DNA of 64,000 bases. It comes from Pseudomonas putida. Lineage in GTDB: Bacteria; Pseudomonadota; Gammaproteobacteria; Pseudomonadales; Pseudomonadaceae. A program made the position numbers and the translations under genes. Each line of letters opens with the position of its first letter. Within the stretch, counting starts at the first letter, position 1. The stretch spans positions 3,490,001 to 3,554,000 of the forward strand of contig CP163498.1 of NCBI GenBank assembly GCA_041071465.1. Reading direction: 5' to 3'. Below, piece after piece: positions 31,461 through 40,860 of the stretch. The notes beneath the pieces were generated by a model. The model did not search any database and was not told the DNA's origin. It worked only from the letters and a program-made list of their open reading frames with translations.

Positions 31461-32834
31461 ATGCTGGATCGCCACTCGCTGTTCTGGAAACTCGCCATTT
31501 TGCTGGTGGGTTTCTGCCTGCTGATGATCGGCCTCAGTTACACCTGGGGCCGGCACATGGAAACCCAGAATGCCTTCCTATCGGAGCCGGCCCGGCAGGC
31601 ATTGCGGGGCTACGCCGGCGAGGCTGAACAGGCCTGGCGCAGCGGTGGGCGGGCGGGGCTGGACCAGTGGGTGGCGGCGATGCATCAGCGTGAACGGGGC
31701 TGGGTGGGCGTGCTCGACATCAACCTGCGGCCGCTCGACAGCGCTACCCTCAACCCGCAGATCATGCAGCGGCTGACCCGCCTGCGCGGTGTCGACTGGC
31801 CGATGAGCCGGCGCAGCGTCGACCAGCCGTGGGTGCGCATACCCTTCCCGGGGGCGCCGGAGCAGGGCATGCTGGTGATCGAGCTGCCACAGCGGTTCAA
31901 CCCGGACCAGTACCGCTTGCTGTGGCGCATTGTCACCAACGGCATCATCCCCGGTCTGTTCACCTTGTTGCTGTGCGTGGGCCTGTACCGGATGTTGATC
32001 GTGCCGCTGAACCAGCTGCGCGAGCAGGCCAATGCCTGGCGCGCCGATCAGCTGTCGGCACGCCTGGACTCGCGCACCATCGCCCGGCACGACGAGCTGG
32101 GCGAGCTGGCCCGTGCCTTCGACCAGATGGCCGAGCGGCTACAGGGCACGGTGGCCATGCAGCAGCAGTTGCTGCGCGACTTGTCCCACGAAATGCGCAC
32201 GCCGCTGAGCCGGTTGCGGGTCGCTTGCGACGGCGAAACCGACCTGCAACGCCTGCGTGAGCGCCTGACCCGTGAGGTGGACTGCATGCAGCAGCTGGTG
32301 GAGGGCACCCTGCAGTTGGCCTGGCAGGACGCCGAACGTGCGCCGATGAACCTGGAACCGATCGAAGTGCACGCGCTTTGGGAGCTGCTGGCTGAGAATG
32401 CCTGCTATGAAAGCGGCTGGTCGCCTGCCCGCTTGCGCTGCGAAGTGCCGGCCGACTGCTGGGTGCAGGGCAACCTCAACCACCTGGCCCAGGCGCTGGA
32501 GAACATGCTGCGCAATGCCATCCGCCATTCACCGGCCGAGGGTGTCGTGCGGTTGGGCGGGCAGCGTGAGGGTAGCTATTGGTGGTTGTGGCTGGAGGAT
32601 GAGGGCGGCGGGGTGGCCGAAGAAGACCTGGAGAGGATCTTCGCGCCGTTCTCGCGGCTGGATGGCTCGCGACCGGGGGATGGTGGTTTTGGCCTGGGGC
32701 TGAGCATTGCCCGCAGCGCCATCCAGCGCCAGGGTGGGACCTTGTGGGCGCAGAATGGCAAGCATGGGTTGCGGCTGTGGATGCGTTTGCCGTCACATGT
32801 ATCGGCCTCTTCGCGGGTACCACATTTCACCTGA
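31461..32834 (+). CDS. Sensor histidine kinase, PirS-like
   Basis: A 457-residue membrane kinase with TM1 (about 9-29), a short periplasmic loop, TM2 (about 153-173), HAMP (about 174-227), HisKA with His in LSHEMRTPLSRLRV (about 239) and HATPase with NMLRNAIRHSP, a DEGGG ATP lid and GGFGLGLSIAR. It is the partner of the regulator 3 bp upstream. The final residues (SASSRVPHFT) are encoded by a REP-like element that overlaps the stop codon, so the ancestral end may have been slightly different. Confidence 0.88.
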   Translation: MLDRHSLFWKLAILLVGFCLLMIGLSYTWGRHMETQNAFLSEPARQALRGYAGEAEQAWRSGGRAGLDQWVAAMHQRERGWVGVLDINLRPLDSATLNPQIMQRLTRLRGVDWPMSRRSVDQPWVRIPFPGAPEQGMLVIELPQRFNPDQYRLLWRIVTNGIIPGLFTLLLCVGLYRMLIVPLNQLREQANAWRADQLSARLDSRTIARHDELGELARAFDQMAERLQGTVAMQQQLLRDLSHEMRTPLSRLRVACDGETDLQRLRERLTREVDCMQQLVEGTLQLAWQDAERAPMNLEPIEVHALWELLAENACYESGWSPARLRCEVPADCWVQGNLNHLAQALENMLRNAIRHSPAEGVVRLGGQREGSYWWLWLEDEGGGVAEEDLERIFAPFSRLDGSRPGDGGFGLGLSIARSAIQRQGGTLWAQNGKHGLRLWMRLPSHVSASSRVPHFT

Positions 32835-32882
32835 AGGCAGCCCAATCCCTGTGGGCGCGGGTTTACCCGCGAAAAGGCTGGC
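32804..32882. repeat. REP-like palindromic pair over the kinase stop codon
   Basis: CGGCCTCTTCGCGGGTA (32804-32820) and an inverted partner with CGCGGGT-TT-ACCCGCG (32857-32872) and flanking GTGGG/AAAAGGCTGG resemble the P. putida REP family, whose core is CGCGGGTNNACCCGC. The pair straddles the kinase stop at 32832-32834. Confidence 0.7.
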
Positions 32883-32892
32883 ACAGGTCGCA

Positions 32893-32920
32893 GCTTATAG
32901 CTTATAGCTTGTAGCTATAT
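32893..32920 (+). repeat. Four tandem 7-bp units upstream of cysM
   Basis: AGCTTAT, AGCTTAT, AGCTTGT and AGCTATA lie end to end (32893-32920), in the gap before cysM. They are short and may be replication slippage, or half-sites of a regulator. Confidence 0.6.
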
Positions 32921-33001
32921 GCACCACAGATTGCGTGATATGGCCACGGAGGGTTTGCCGGTATGATAGGCGCCCCTGCCGTCCGGATTGTGAAATACGC
33001 C

Positions 33002-33901
33002 ATGACCTTGCAGTACCCAACCATCGCCGATTGCGTCGGCAATACGCCCCTGGTTCGCCTGCAGCGCATTGCTGGTGAAACCAGCAACACCCTCCTGCTC
33101 AAGCTCGAAGGTAACAATCCTGCCGGCTCGGTGAAGGACCGCCCGGCGCTGTCGATGATCACCCGCGCCGAACTGCGTGGGCAGATCAAGCCTGGCGACA
33201 CCCTGATCGAAGCCACATCCGGTAACACCGGCATCGCCCTGGCGATGGCGGCGGCGATCAAGGGCTACAAGATGATCCTGATCATGCCCGACAACTCCAC
33301 TGCCGAGCGCAAGGCCGCCATGACCGCCTATGGCGCCGAGCTGATCCTGGTGACCAAGGAGGAGGGCATGGAAGGCGCCCGCGACCTGGCCGAGAAGCTG
33401 CAGGCCGAAGGTCGTGGCCTGGTGCTCGATCAGTTCGCCAACGGCGACAACCCAATTGCCCACTACAACAGCACCGGGCCCGAGATCTGGCAGCAGACCC
33501 AGGGCAGCATTACCCATTTCGTCAGCTCCATGGGCACCACCGGCACCATCATGGGCTGCTCGCAGTACCTCAAGGAGCAAAACCCGGCGGTGCAGATCAT
33601 CGGCCTGCAACCGATGGAAGGCTCGGCCATTCCAGGTATCCGCCGCTGGCCCGAGGAATACCTGCCAAAGATCTTCGACGCCACCCGCGTCGACCGTGTG
33701 GTCGACATGTCGCAGCAGGAAGCCGAAGACACCACCCGTCGCCTTGCCCGTGAAGAGGGCATTTTCTGCGGTGTGTCCTCCGGTGGTGCGGTCGCTGCCA
33801 TGCTGCGCCTGTCCCGCGAAGTGGAAAATGCCGTGATGGTCGCGATCATCTGCGACCGTGGCGACCGTTACCTGTCCACCGGCCTGTTTGACCCGAGCTA
33901 A
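33002..33901 (+). CDS. cysM: Cysteine synthase B (O-acetylserine sulfhydrylase)
   Basis: A 299-residue PLP enzyme that makes cysteine from O-acetylserine and sulfide or thiosulfate. The PLP lysine is in NNPAGSVKDRPA (about Lys43), followed by EATSGNTGIALAMAAA and the phosphate-binding GTTGTIMG-type loop. The CysM length is standard. The rlmD ATG begins directly after its stop, so they are co-transcribed. The start at 33002 is chosen by the family N-terminus (MTLQYPTIADCVGNTPL). Confidence 0.96.
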   Translation: MTLQYPTIADCVGNTPLVRLQRIAGETSNTLLLKLEGNNPAGSVKDRPALSMITRAELRGQIKPGDTLIEATSGNTGIALAMAAAIKGYKMILIMPDNSTAERKAAMTAYGAELILVTKEEGMEGARDLAEKLQAEGRGLVLDQFANGDNPIAHYNSTGPEIWQQTQGSITHFVSSMGTTGTIMGCSQYLKEQNPAVQIIGLQPMEGSAIPGIRRWPEEYLPKIFDATRVDRVVDMSQQEAEDTTRRLAREEGIFCGVSSGGAVAAMLRLSREVENAVMVAIICDRGDRYLSTGLFDPS

Positions 33902-35260
33902 ATGTCCAAGAAAAAAACCAACAGTGGCCTGCGCTTCCAGCCGACCGGCGGCAACCGCAGCGCCCAGATTCCCGTAGGCAAGAAACAACGCCTGGACATC
34001 GAGCGCCTGGCCGGTGACGGCCGTGGCATCGCGTTCCACGAAGGGCGCACTTGGTTCGTCAGTGGTGCCCTGGCCGGCGAGGCCGTGGAGGCGCGCGTGC
34101 TCAATGCCCGTGGCAAAGTGGTCGAGGCCCGCCTCGAGCGTTTGCTGCAGGCAAGCCCCGAGCGCCGTGAGGCGCCGTGCCGCTACTACGACCGCTGTGG
34201 TGGCTGCAACCTGCAGCATCTGCCGCACCAAGCGCAGCTGGCGCTCAAGCAGCGCACCCTGGCTGAGCAACTGCAGCGGGTAGCCGGCGTGCAGCCCGAG
34301 GAATGGGCCGCCCCCTTGAGCGGGCCGGAATTCGGCTACCGGCGCCGGGCTCGCGTGGCCGTACGCTGGGACATCAAGGCGCGTCAACTGGAGGTAGGCT
34401 TCCGTGCCGAAGCCAGCCAGGACATCATTGCCATCGATGATTGCGCTGTGCTGGTACAGCCCTTGCAGTCGATTCTGCGGCACTTGCCGACGGTGCTGCG
34501 CTCGTTGAACAAACCGCAGGCGCTAGGCCATGTGGAGCTATTCAGCGGCACTGCCGAGGCGGTGCTGGTGCGCCACGTGGCGCCGCTACCGGCCGAGGAC
34601 CTGGCCAGGCTGCAGGCGTTCTGCGAGCAGGCCAATGCCCAGCTGTGGTTGCAAGGCGAAGGTGAGCCGGCACCCGTGGACCCGGCCGCGCAACTGGGCT
34701 TTGCCCTGGCGCCCTGGCAGCTGGAACTGGCCTGGCGCCCTGGCGACTTCGTGCAAGTGAATGCCCAGGTCAACACGGCCATGATCGAGCAGGCCTTGGC
34801 CTGGCTCGCACCACAGGCCGACGAGCGCGTGCTGGACCTGTTCTGTGGCCTGGGCAACTTCGCCCTGCCGCTGGCCCGCCAGGCGCGCGAGGTGGTGGCA
34901 GTAGAAGGTGTGCAGGCCATGGTCGATCGGGCAGCAGCCAATGCCCGGAACAACAATGTGCATAACGCACGGTTTTTTCAGGCCGATTTATCGCAGCCTT
35001 TGGCAGGCACCGGATGGGCCGCCGAGGGCTTTTCTGCGGTACTCTTGGATCCACCGCGCGACGGTGCTTTCGAGGTGGTGCAAGGCATCGCCCGCCTCAA
35101 GGCCAGCAGGCTGGTCTATGTATCGTGCAACCCGGCCACGCTGGCGCGAGACGCCCAGGTGCTGGTCGGTCAGGGGTACCGGTTAAAAAGGGCCGGGATT
35201 CTCGACATGTTTCCTCAGACGGCGCATGTCGAGGCCATGGCGTTATTCGAAGCGGGCTAG
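33902..35260 (+). CDS. rlmD: 23S rRNA (uracil(1939)-C5)-methyltransferase RlmD
   Basis: A 452-residue SAM methyltransferase with an N-terminal TRAM domain, [4Fe-4S] ligands in [17 protein letters not shown]-binding [13 protein letters not shown] (about 316-328) and the catalytic Cys in [12 protein letters not shown]. It methylates U1939 of 23S rRNA. The ATG at 33902 abuts the cysM stop with no gap. RumA is the older name. It lies directly before relA. Confidence 0.96.
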   Translation: MSKKKTNSGLRFQPTGGNRSAQIPVGKKQRLDIERLAGDGRGIAFHEGRTWFVSGALAGEAVEARVLNARGKVVEARLERLLQASPERREAPCRYYDRCGGCNLQHLPHQAQLALKQRTLAEQLQRVAGVQPEEWAAPLSGPEFGYRRRARVAVRWDIKARQLEVGFRAEASQDIIAIDDCAVLVQPLQSILRHLPTVLRSLNKPQALGHVELFSGTAEAVLVRHVAPLPAEDLARLQAFCEQANAQLWLQGEGEPAPVDPAAQLGFALAPWQLELAWRPGDFVQVNAQVNTAMIEQALAWLAPQADERVLDLFCGLGNFALPLARQAREVVAVEGVQAMVDRAAANARNNNVHNARFFQADLSQPLAGTGWAAEGFSAVLLDPPRDGAFEVVQGIARLKASRLVYVSCNPATLARDAQVLVGQGYRLKRAGILDMFPQTAHVEAMALFEAG

Positions 35261-35356
35261 CTGACTGGCCCCTTGGTGCGGTTGCCATGGAATGGCGGCC
35301 GCACGGTGATCGCCAGCGCACCCGCGTGGTGCGCTGTATGGAAAGGTATAACAAAG

Positions 35357-37597
35357 ATGGTACAGGTGAGAGTGCACCAGCCGGTCAACACTGACGGCAG
35401 TATCAATCTCGAAGCATGGTTGGACCATGTGGTAAGCGTCGATTCGGCACTGGATCGCGCAGCGCTGAAAGAAGCCTGCGAGTTTGCTCATGAAGTAGAG
35501 AAAAAGGGCAACCCGGCCAAGCATTCCTGGGCGGACGGTACGTCGAGCTTCCAGGCGGGCCTGGAAATCGCCGAAATTCTCGCCGATCTCAAGCTCGACC
35601 AGGATTCCCTGGTGGCAGCGGTCATCTACCGCTCGGTGCGCGAGGGCAAAGTTACCCTGGCCGAAGTCAGCCAGCGTTTTGGCCCGGTCGTGTCCAAGCT
35701 GATCGACGGCGTGCTGCGCATGGCCGCTATCAGTGCCAGCCTCAGCCCACGCCAGTCGCTGGTACTGGGCTCGCAGGCGCAGGTCGAGAACCTGCGCAAG
35801 ATGCTCGTGGCCATGGTCGACGACGTGCGGGTGGCATTGATCAAGCTGGCCGAACGCACCTGCGCAATCCGTGCGGTCAAGGCCGCCGACGACGAAAAAC
35901 GCCTGCGCGTCGCGCGTGAGGTGTTCGACATCTATGCACCGCTTGCGCACCGCCTGGGTATCGGCCACATCAAGTGGGAGCTGGAAGACCTGTCCTTCCG
36001 CTACCTCGAACCCGACCAGTACAAACAGATCGCCAAGCTGTTGCACGAGCGCCGGTTGGACCGCGAGCGCTTCATCAGCGACGTGATGAACCAACTGCAG
36101 AACGAGCTGCTGGCCACCGGTGTGAACGCCGACATCAGCGGCCGGGCGAAACATATCTATTCGATCTGGCGCAAGATGCAGCGCAAAGGCCTGGAATTCA
36201 GCCAGATCTACGACGTGCGTGCAGTGCGTGTGCTGGTGCCGGAAATTCGCGACTGCTACACCGCGTTGGGTATCGTGCATACCTTGTGGCGGCACATTCC
36301 CAAGGAGTTCGACGACTACATCGCCAACCCCAAGGAGAACGGCTACCGCTCGCTGCACACAGCGGTAATCGGCCCCGAGGGCAAGGTGCTGGAGGTGCAG
36401 ATCCGTACCCACGGCATGCACGAAGAAGCCGAGCTTGGGGTGTGCGCCCACTGGCGCTACAAGGGCACCGACGTCAAGCCCAGCTCCAACCACTATGAAG
36501 AGAAGATCTCCTGGCTGCGTCAGGTGCTGGAATGGCATGAAGAGCTGGGCGACATCGGTGGCCTGGCCGAGCAGTTGCGGGTCGACATCGAGCCCGACCG
36601 GGTCTATGTGTTCACCCCTGACGGCCACGCCATCGACCTGCCCAAGGGCGCCACGCCACTGGACTTCGCCTACCGCGTGCATACCGAGATCGGCCACAAC
36701 TGCCGGGGCGCGAAGATCAACGGCCGTATCGTGCCGCTGAACTACAGCCTGCAAACCGGCGAGCAGGTGGAGATCATCACCAGCAAGCATGGCAACCCCA
36801 GCCGTGACTGGTTGAACTCCAACCTGGGCTACGTCACCACCTCGCGAGCGCGGGCCAAGATCGTCCACTGGTTCAAGCTGCAGGCGCGCGACCAGAACGT
36901 CGCTGCCGGCAAGACCTTGCTCGAGCGCGAGCTCAGCCGCCTGGGCCTGCCGCAAGTGGACTTCGAACGCCTGGCCGAGAAGACCAACGTCAAGACCGCC
37001 GAGGACATGTTCGCCTCGCTCGGTGCTGGCGACCTGCGCCTGGCGCACCTGGTCAATGCCGCCCAGCAGTTGCTGGAGCCCGAGCGCATCGAGCAGATCG
37101 AGCTGGTGCCGCGCAAGCCAACCGGGCCTCGTACCGGCAAGCGTGGCGACATCCAGATCCAGGGTGTCGGCAACCTGCTGACGCAGATGGCTGGTTGCTG
37201 CCAGCCGCTGCCGGGCGATGCCATCGTCGGCTACATCACCCAGGGCCGTGGCGTGAGCATTCACCGCCAGGACTGCGCCTCGGTGCTGCAACTGGCAGGC
37301 AAGGAGCCGGAGCGCATGATCCAAGTGAGCTGGGGGCCGATCCCGGTGCAGACCTACCCGGTCGACATCGTCATCCGTGCCTACGACCGCCCGGGCCTGC
37401 TGCGCGACGTGTCGCAGGTGCTGTTGAACGAAAAGATCAACGTATTGGCGGTGAACACCCGCTCGAACAAGGAAGACAACACCGCGCTGATGTCGCTGAC
37501 CATCGAGATTCCAGGCCTGGACGCGCTGGGTCGCCTGCTGGGGCGGATCTCGCAGCTGCCGAACATCATCGAGACGCGGCGTAATCGTACCCCTTGA
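35357..37597 (+). CDS. relA: GTP pyrophosphokinase RelA ((p)ppGpp synthetase)
   Basis: A 746-residue ribosome-associated alarmone synthetase responding to amino-acid starvation. The N-terminal hydrolase-like domain lacks the HD motif (SLVAAVIYRSVREG in its place), as in synthetase-only RelA. The synthetase domain includes ENGYRSLHTAVIGPEGKVLEVQIRT (about 330-355), followed by TGS (DLPKGATPLDFAYRVHTEIGH), a zinc-finger region and a C-terminal ACT domain. The ATG at 35357 gives MVQVRVHQPVNTDG; the upstream in-frame extension is not typical. mazG follows after 62 bp, the same order as in many gammaproteobacteria. Confidence 0.97.
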   Translation: MVQVRVHQPVNTDGSINLEAWLDHVVSVDSALDRAALKEACEFAHEVEKKGNPAKHSWADGTSSFQAGLEIAEILADLKLDQDSLVAAVIYRSVREGKVTLAEVSQRFGPVVSKLIDGVLRMAAISASLSPRQSLVLGSQAQVENLRKMLVAMVDDVRVALIKLAERTCAIRAVKAADDEKRLRVAREVFDIYAPLAHRLGIGHIKWELEDLSFRYLEPDQYKQIAKLLHERRLDRERFISDVMNQLQNELLATGVNADISGRAKHIYSIWRKMQRKGLEFSQIYDVRAVRVLVPEIRDCYTALGIVHTLWRHIPKEFDDYIANPKENGYRSLHTAVIGPEGKVLEVQIRTHGMHEEAELGVCAHWRYKGTDVKPSSNHYEEKISWLRQVLEWHEELGDIGGLAEQLRVDIEPDRVYVFTPDGHAIDLPKGATPLDFAYRVHTEIGHNCRGAKINGRIVPLNYSLQTGEQVEIITSKHGNPSRDWLNSNLGYVTTSRARAKIVHWFKLQARDQNVAAGKTLLERELSRLGLPQVDFERLAEKTNVKTAEDMFASLGAGDLRLAHLVNAAQQLLEPERIEQIELVPRKPTGPRTGKRGDIQIQGVGNLLTQMAGCCQPLPGDAIVGYITQGRGVSIHRQDCASVLQLAGKEPERMIQVSWGPIPVQTYPVDIVIRAYDRPGLLRDVSQVLLNEKINVLAVNTRSNKEDNTALMSLTIEIPGLDALGRLLGRISQLPNIIETRRNRTP

Positions 37598-37611
37598 GAC
37601 TGCGTCGCCTG

Positions 37612-37633
37612 CTTCGCGGGTTCGCCCGCGAAG
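37612..37633. repeat. REP-like hairpin between relA and mazG
   Basis: CTTCGCGGG (37612-37620) and CCCGCGAAG (37625-37633) pair perfectly around TTCG, the same core as the hairpin at 23897-23918. It lies in the relA-mazG gap and may reduce read-through. Confidence 0.7.
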
Positions 37634-37659
37634 AAGCCACCGCCGAAGGACCTGTTTAC

Positions 37660-38493
37660 ATGACCTACACCCTCGAAGACCTGCTGCACCTCATGGCCCG
37701 TCTGCGCGACCCGCAGTACGGCTGCCCATGGGACCTGAAGCAGAACTACGCGAGTATTGTCCCGCACACCATCGAAGAAGCCTACGAGGTCGCTGACACC
37801 ATCGAGCGGGGCGATTTCGAGCACCTGCAAGGTGAGCTGGGCGACTTGCTGTTCCAGGTGGTCTATTACAGCCAGCTGGCCCGGGAGGAGGGGCGTTTTG
37901 AGTTCGCGGGCGTGGTCGACAGCATCACCCGCAAGCTCATCCGCCGCCACCCGCATGTATTCCCCACCGGCGAGCTGTACGCGCCGGTGGATACCCCCAG
38001 CTTGAGCGAGGCCCAGGTCAAGTCGCGTTGGGAAGAAATCAAGGCCGAAGAGCGCGCGGAAAAAGCCCAGCCCGAACAGCTGTCGCTGCTCGACGACGTG
38101 CCGGCAGCCTTGCCGGCGCTGTCGCGGGCAGCCAAACTGCAAAAACGCGCGGCCACGGTCGGTTTCGATTGGCCGGCGGCATTGCCGGTGCTGGACAAAG
38201 TCCGTGAAGAGCTGGATGAGGTGCTGCAGGCCATGGCTGATGGCGATGCCGATGCCCTGGAAGATGAAGTGGGTGACTTGCTGTTCGCCGCGGTCAACCT
38301 GGCTCGCCACCTCAAGCACGACCCGGAAAACGCCCTGCGCCGCGCCAATCGCAAGTTCGAGCGACGCTTCCGTTTTATCGAACAGGCATTGCGCGACAGT
38401 GGCCGCCCCATTGAAGATTGTAACCTTGACGAGCTGGACGCCCTTTGGGGTGAGGCCAAACGTCAGGAAAAGAACCTGCCCAGCTGCGGCTGA
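37660..38493 (+). CDS. mazG: Nucleoside triphosphate pyrophosphohydrolase MazG
   Basis: A 277-residue protein with two MazG domains. The first carries EEAYEVADTIERG...EGELGDLLFQ (about 35-65), and the second EELDEVLQAMADGDA...EDEVGDLLFAA (about 185-215); these supply the Glu/Asp ligands for metal. It hydrolyses NTPs to NMPs and, in E. coli, lowers ppGpp levels, which fits its place after relA. Length matches E. coli MazG. Confidence 0.95.
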   Translation: MTYTLEDLLHLMARLRDPQYGCPWDLKQNYASIVPHTIEEAYEVADTIERGDFEHLQGELGDLLFQVVYYSQLAREEGRFEFAGVVDSITRKLIRRHPHVFPTGELYAPVDTPSLSEAQVKSRWEEIKAEERAEKAQPEQLSLLDDVPAALPALSRAAKLQKRAATVGFDWPAALPVLDKVREELDEVLQAMADGDADALEDEVGDLLFAAVNLARHLKHDPENALRRANRKFERRFRFIEQALRDSGRPIEDCNLDELDALWGEAKRQEKNLPSCG

Positions 38494-38519
38494 GCTGTTG
38501 CATAAGTGAGTGAACATTC

Positions 38520-39059
38520 ATGAGCCTTTCCCTTCGCGACCAATTGCTCAAAGCCGGTCTGGTCAACCAGAAACAGGTCTCGCAGACCAACAAAGCTGAA
38601 AAGAAACAGAAGCGCATGGAGCACAAAGGCCAGGTCGAAGTCGACGACAGCCAGCAGCGCATAGCCAAGGAAGCCATGGCCGAAAAGGTCAAGCGCGACC
38701 AGGAGCTGAATCGCCAGCAGCAGGAAAAGGCCGAGCAGAAGGCCCGTGCCGCGCAGGTCAAGCAACTGATCGAAGCCACCCGCCTGCCCAAGCTGAACAC
38801 TGAGGACTACTACAACTTCGTCGACGACAAGAAGGTCAAGCGTATTGCGGTCAACGCCTTGATGCGAACCAAGCTGAGCAACGGCGCGCTTGCCGTGGTC
38901 GCCCATGCCGGCGGTTACGAGATCATTCCTCGTGAGGCGGCGGTGAAAATCCAGGAGCGCGACCCAAGCCGTATCCTGTTGCTCAATACCCATGTCGAGG
39001 AAGCGGACGAAGATGACCCGTACGCGGCCTACAAGATCCCTGATGATCTGATGTGGTAA
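38520..39059 (+). CDS. DUF2058 protein (YaiL-like)
   Basis: A 179-residue, highly charged protein with a lysine/glutamine-rich coiled-coil-like N-terminal half and a C-terminal domain (EDYYNFVDDKKVKRIAVNALMRTKLSNGALAVV) typical of DUF2058/YaiL. Related proteins are sometimes called nucleoprotein/polynucleotide-associated enzymes but no activity is established. It starts 26 bp after mazG and ends at a strong terminator. Confidence 0.88.
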   Translation: MSLSLRDQLLKAGLVNQKQVSQTNKAEKKQKRMEHKGQVEVDDSQQRIAKEAMAEKVKRDQELNRQQQEKAEQKARAAQVKQLIEATRLPKLNTEDYYNFVDDKKVKRIAVNALMRTKLSNGALAVVAHAGGYEIIPREAAVKIQERDPSRILLLNTHVEEADEDDPYAAYKIPDDLMW

Positions 39060-39065
39060 AAACGA

Positions 39066-39089
39066 AAAACCCCGCCTTGGCGGGGTTTT
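39066..39089. terminator. Terminator after DUF2058 gene
   Basis: AAAACCCCGCC and GGCGGGGTTTT form a perfect 11-bp stem around TT (39066-39089), with A and T flanks, and would stop transcription from both sides. Confidence 0.9.
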
Positions 39090-39105
39090 CCATTTGAAGA
39101 CTGGG

Positions 39106-39288
39106 TCATTGCGTGGTGCGCTGGTTTTCCAGGTCTTCCAGCTCTACACGGTATTGGTGTGCTTCATGCTCATTATGGAACATGCCCACCAGCTGGCCTT
39201 GTTGGTGCACATCCCAGATCCGCACGCCAGCGGCCAGGCCTTCGTGGGACATTTTCGATTCGTCGCGTTCGGTTACTTGGACAGTCAT
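39106..39288 (-). CDS. Small hypothetical protein
   Basis: A 60-residue protein (MTVQVTERDESKMSHEG..., then GVRIWDVHQQGQLVGMFHNEHEAHQYRVEL). GGAG lies 8 nt before the ATG. No signal or membrane segment is present. The pattern GMFHNEHEAHQYR is reminiscent of small stress-related proteins in Pseudomonas but no family is certain. It stands between two terminator hairpins and is convergent with the upstream DUF2058 gene. Confidence 0.65.
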   Translation of the reverse strand: MTVQVTERDESKMSHEGLAAGVRIWDVHQQGQLVGMFHNEHEAHQYRVELEDLENQRTTQ

Positions 39289-39438
39289 CGGTAAACTCCA
39301 CTTCTTCAGATGGCTGCGACAGTGTGTCGCACACCCTCTTTATAGAGTTTGTTAGCAGGCTAAGTAAATAAAACGGGCATGAAACAAGTTTCATGAAAGC
39401 CAGAGCGCTCCCACAAGGGTTGCTTTCGGCCGGGCATG

Positions 39439-39464
39439 AAAAAGCCCCGCACTGGGCGGGGCTT
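39439..39464 (-). terminator. Terminator for the DUF3108 gene
   Basis: On the minus strand a 9-bp GC stem (39442-39450 with 39456-39464) around a 5-nt loop is followed by T residues (plus-strand A39439-39443). It lies 24 bp beyond the DUF3108 stop. Confidence 0.85.
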
Positions 39465-39487
39465 CGGGTACAGCAGGCGGCGCTGGC

Positions 39488-40198
39488 TCAGTTACCCTTC
39501 ACCGACTTGCCATCCACCGTGCCATCTTGCAGCACGATCACATATTCCTTGCCATCGGTTTCTACCTGGCGCAGTTGCACCAGCAGGTAGTCCCAGTTCT
39601 TGGCGAACCACAGCTCGGTGATGCGCTTGCTCTGGCTTGGATCACGCACACGCTCGACCTTGACCGCATCGACCTGGCCGGTCTTGGTTGTGACCTTTTC
39701 GGTGCCCAGCACGCGGAAGTCGTAGGTGTCGATCTCGTCACCGTCAACCACCTGGTAAGTCATGCTCTTCTTGCCGGCGGCCACGTCATGCTGCAGGGCC
39801 AGCTGGTAGGACGACTTGTCCAGCACGCCGCGGTTCAGCGGCAGGCTCACGGCATCGCCACGGTCGCTGCCGGTGACCTTCTTGGCGCTCCAGTCGAAGT
39901 TCAGGTCGACCTTCTTGGCCTTGCCCAGGCCGCCGCGCTCGAAGTGATACTTCTGCGGCAGTAGGGTGTCGTTTTCCAGGCGCAGGGTGCTTTGCTCGGT
40001 CAGGCTGGCGATCATCATGGAGGCCTTGAAATTAAGGTCCCAGGTACCGTTGGCATTTTTGACCAGGCTGCGCTCGGCGGTACCGCTCATGGGCAGCTGC
40101 TTCCAGTCGGCGGTGTAGCTGGCCGAGAAGGGCTTCAGATCAGCTGCCTGGAGGGGCAGGGCGAGCACGGCGAGAGCCAAGAGCAGGGCGCGACGCAT
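39488..40198 (-). CDS. DUF3108 periplasmic protein
   Basis: A 236-residue protein with an N-terminal signal peptide (MRRALLLALAVLALPLQAADL, cleavage after QAA) and a mature β-rich DUF3108 domain (FSASYTADWKQLPMSGTAERSL, ...RITELWFAKNWDYLLVQLRQ). The function is not established; family members sit in the periplasm or outer envelope. It lies downstream of purN with an 8-bp gap, so it is likely in the purM-purN transcript. Confidence 0.85.
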   Translation of the reverse strand: MRRALLLALAVLALPLQAADLKPFSASYTADWKQLPMSGTAERSLVKNANGTWDLNFKASMMIASLTEQSTLRLENDTLLPQKYHFERGGLGKAKKVDLNFDWSAKKVTGSDRGDAVSLPLNRGVLDKSSYQLALQHDVAAGKKSMTYQVVDGDEIDTYDFRVLGTEKVTTKTGQVDAVKVERVRDPSQSKRITELWFAKNWDYLLVQLRQVETDGKEYVIVLQDGTVDGKSVKGN

Positions 40199-40206
40199 AA
40201 ATTCTC

Positions 40207-40860
40207 CTAGGATCGAATCAAGTGACCGCTGGCCGCCAGTGGCTGGCCGTCCAGTAATGCGCCCTGTTCGCCAAGACGCAAGCGCCCTTCAGCGAACCAG
40301 CGCACCGCCAGCGGGTAGATCAGGTGTTCCTGACGGTGTACCCGTTGGGCCAGGCTTTCGACGGTGTCGTCAGACGCCACCGGTACCACAGCCTGTACGA
40401 CCAGTGGGCCGCCATCGAGTTCCTCAGTCACGAAGTGTACGCTGCAGCCATGCTCGGCGTCGCCTGCTTCCAGCGCCCGGCGGTGGGTATGCAGGCCCTT
40501 GTACTTGGGCAGCAACGACGGGTGGATGTTGAGCAGGCGGCCCTGATAGTGGCGCACGAAGCCGCCGCTGAGGATGCGCATGAAGCCGGCCAGCACCACC
40601 AGGTCCGGCGCAAAGCCGTCGATGCGCGCCATCAAGGCGGCATCGAAAGCTTCACGGCCGTCGAACTGGGTGTGGTCAAGCACGGCACCTTCGATGCCCG
40701 CTGCCGTGGCGCGTTGCAGGCCGTAGGCATCGGCGCGGTTGGAAACCACCGCACGGATGCGCACCGGGCTGTCCTGGCCTTGGCAGCTGTCGATCAGGGC
40801 TTGCAGGTTGCTGCCGGAGCCCGACAGCAGTACCACTACATTGCAGGTCTTGCTCGGCAT
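40207..40860 (-). CDS. purN: Phosphoribosylglycinamide formyltransferase 1 (GART)
   Basis: A 217-residue enzyme transferring the formyl group of 10-formyl-THF to GAR in purine synthesis. LLSGSGSNLQALID near the N-terminus binds substrate; the catalytic residues lie in LVVLAGFMRIL, NIHPSLLPKYKG (His) and HFVTEELDGGPLV (Asp). It is translated directly after purM (TGATG overlap of one base), the usual purMN arrangement. Confidence 0.97.
   Translation of the reverse strand: MPSKTCNVVVLLSGSGSNLQALIDSCQGQDSPVRIRAVVSNRADAYGLQRATAAGIEGAVLDHTQFDGREAFDAALMARIDGFAPDLVVLAGFMRILSGGFVRHYQGRLLNIHPSLLPKYKGLHTHRRALEAGDAEHGCSVHFVTEELDGGPLVVQAVVPVASDDTVESLAQRVHRQEHLIYPLAVRWFAEGRLRLGEQGALLDGQPLAASGHLIRS

Noticed and set aside
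35243..37324. 693-codon minus-strand open frame opposite relA
   Set aside because: The plus strand has relA with synthetase, TGS and ACT domains. The antisense reading has no domain.
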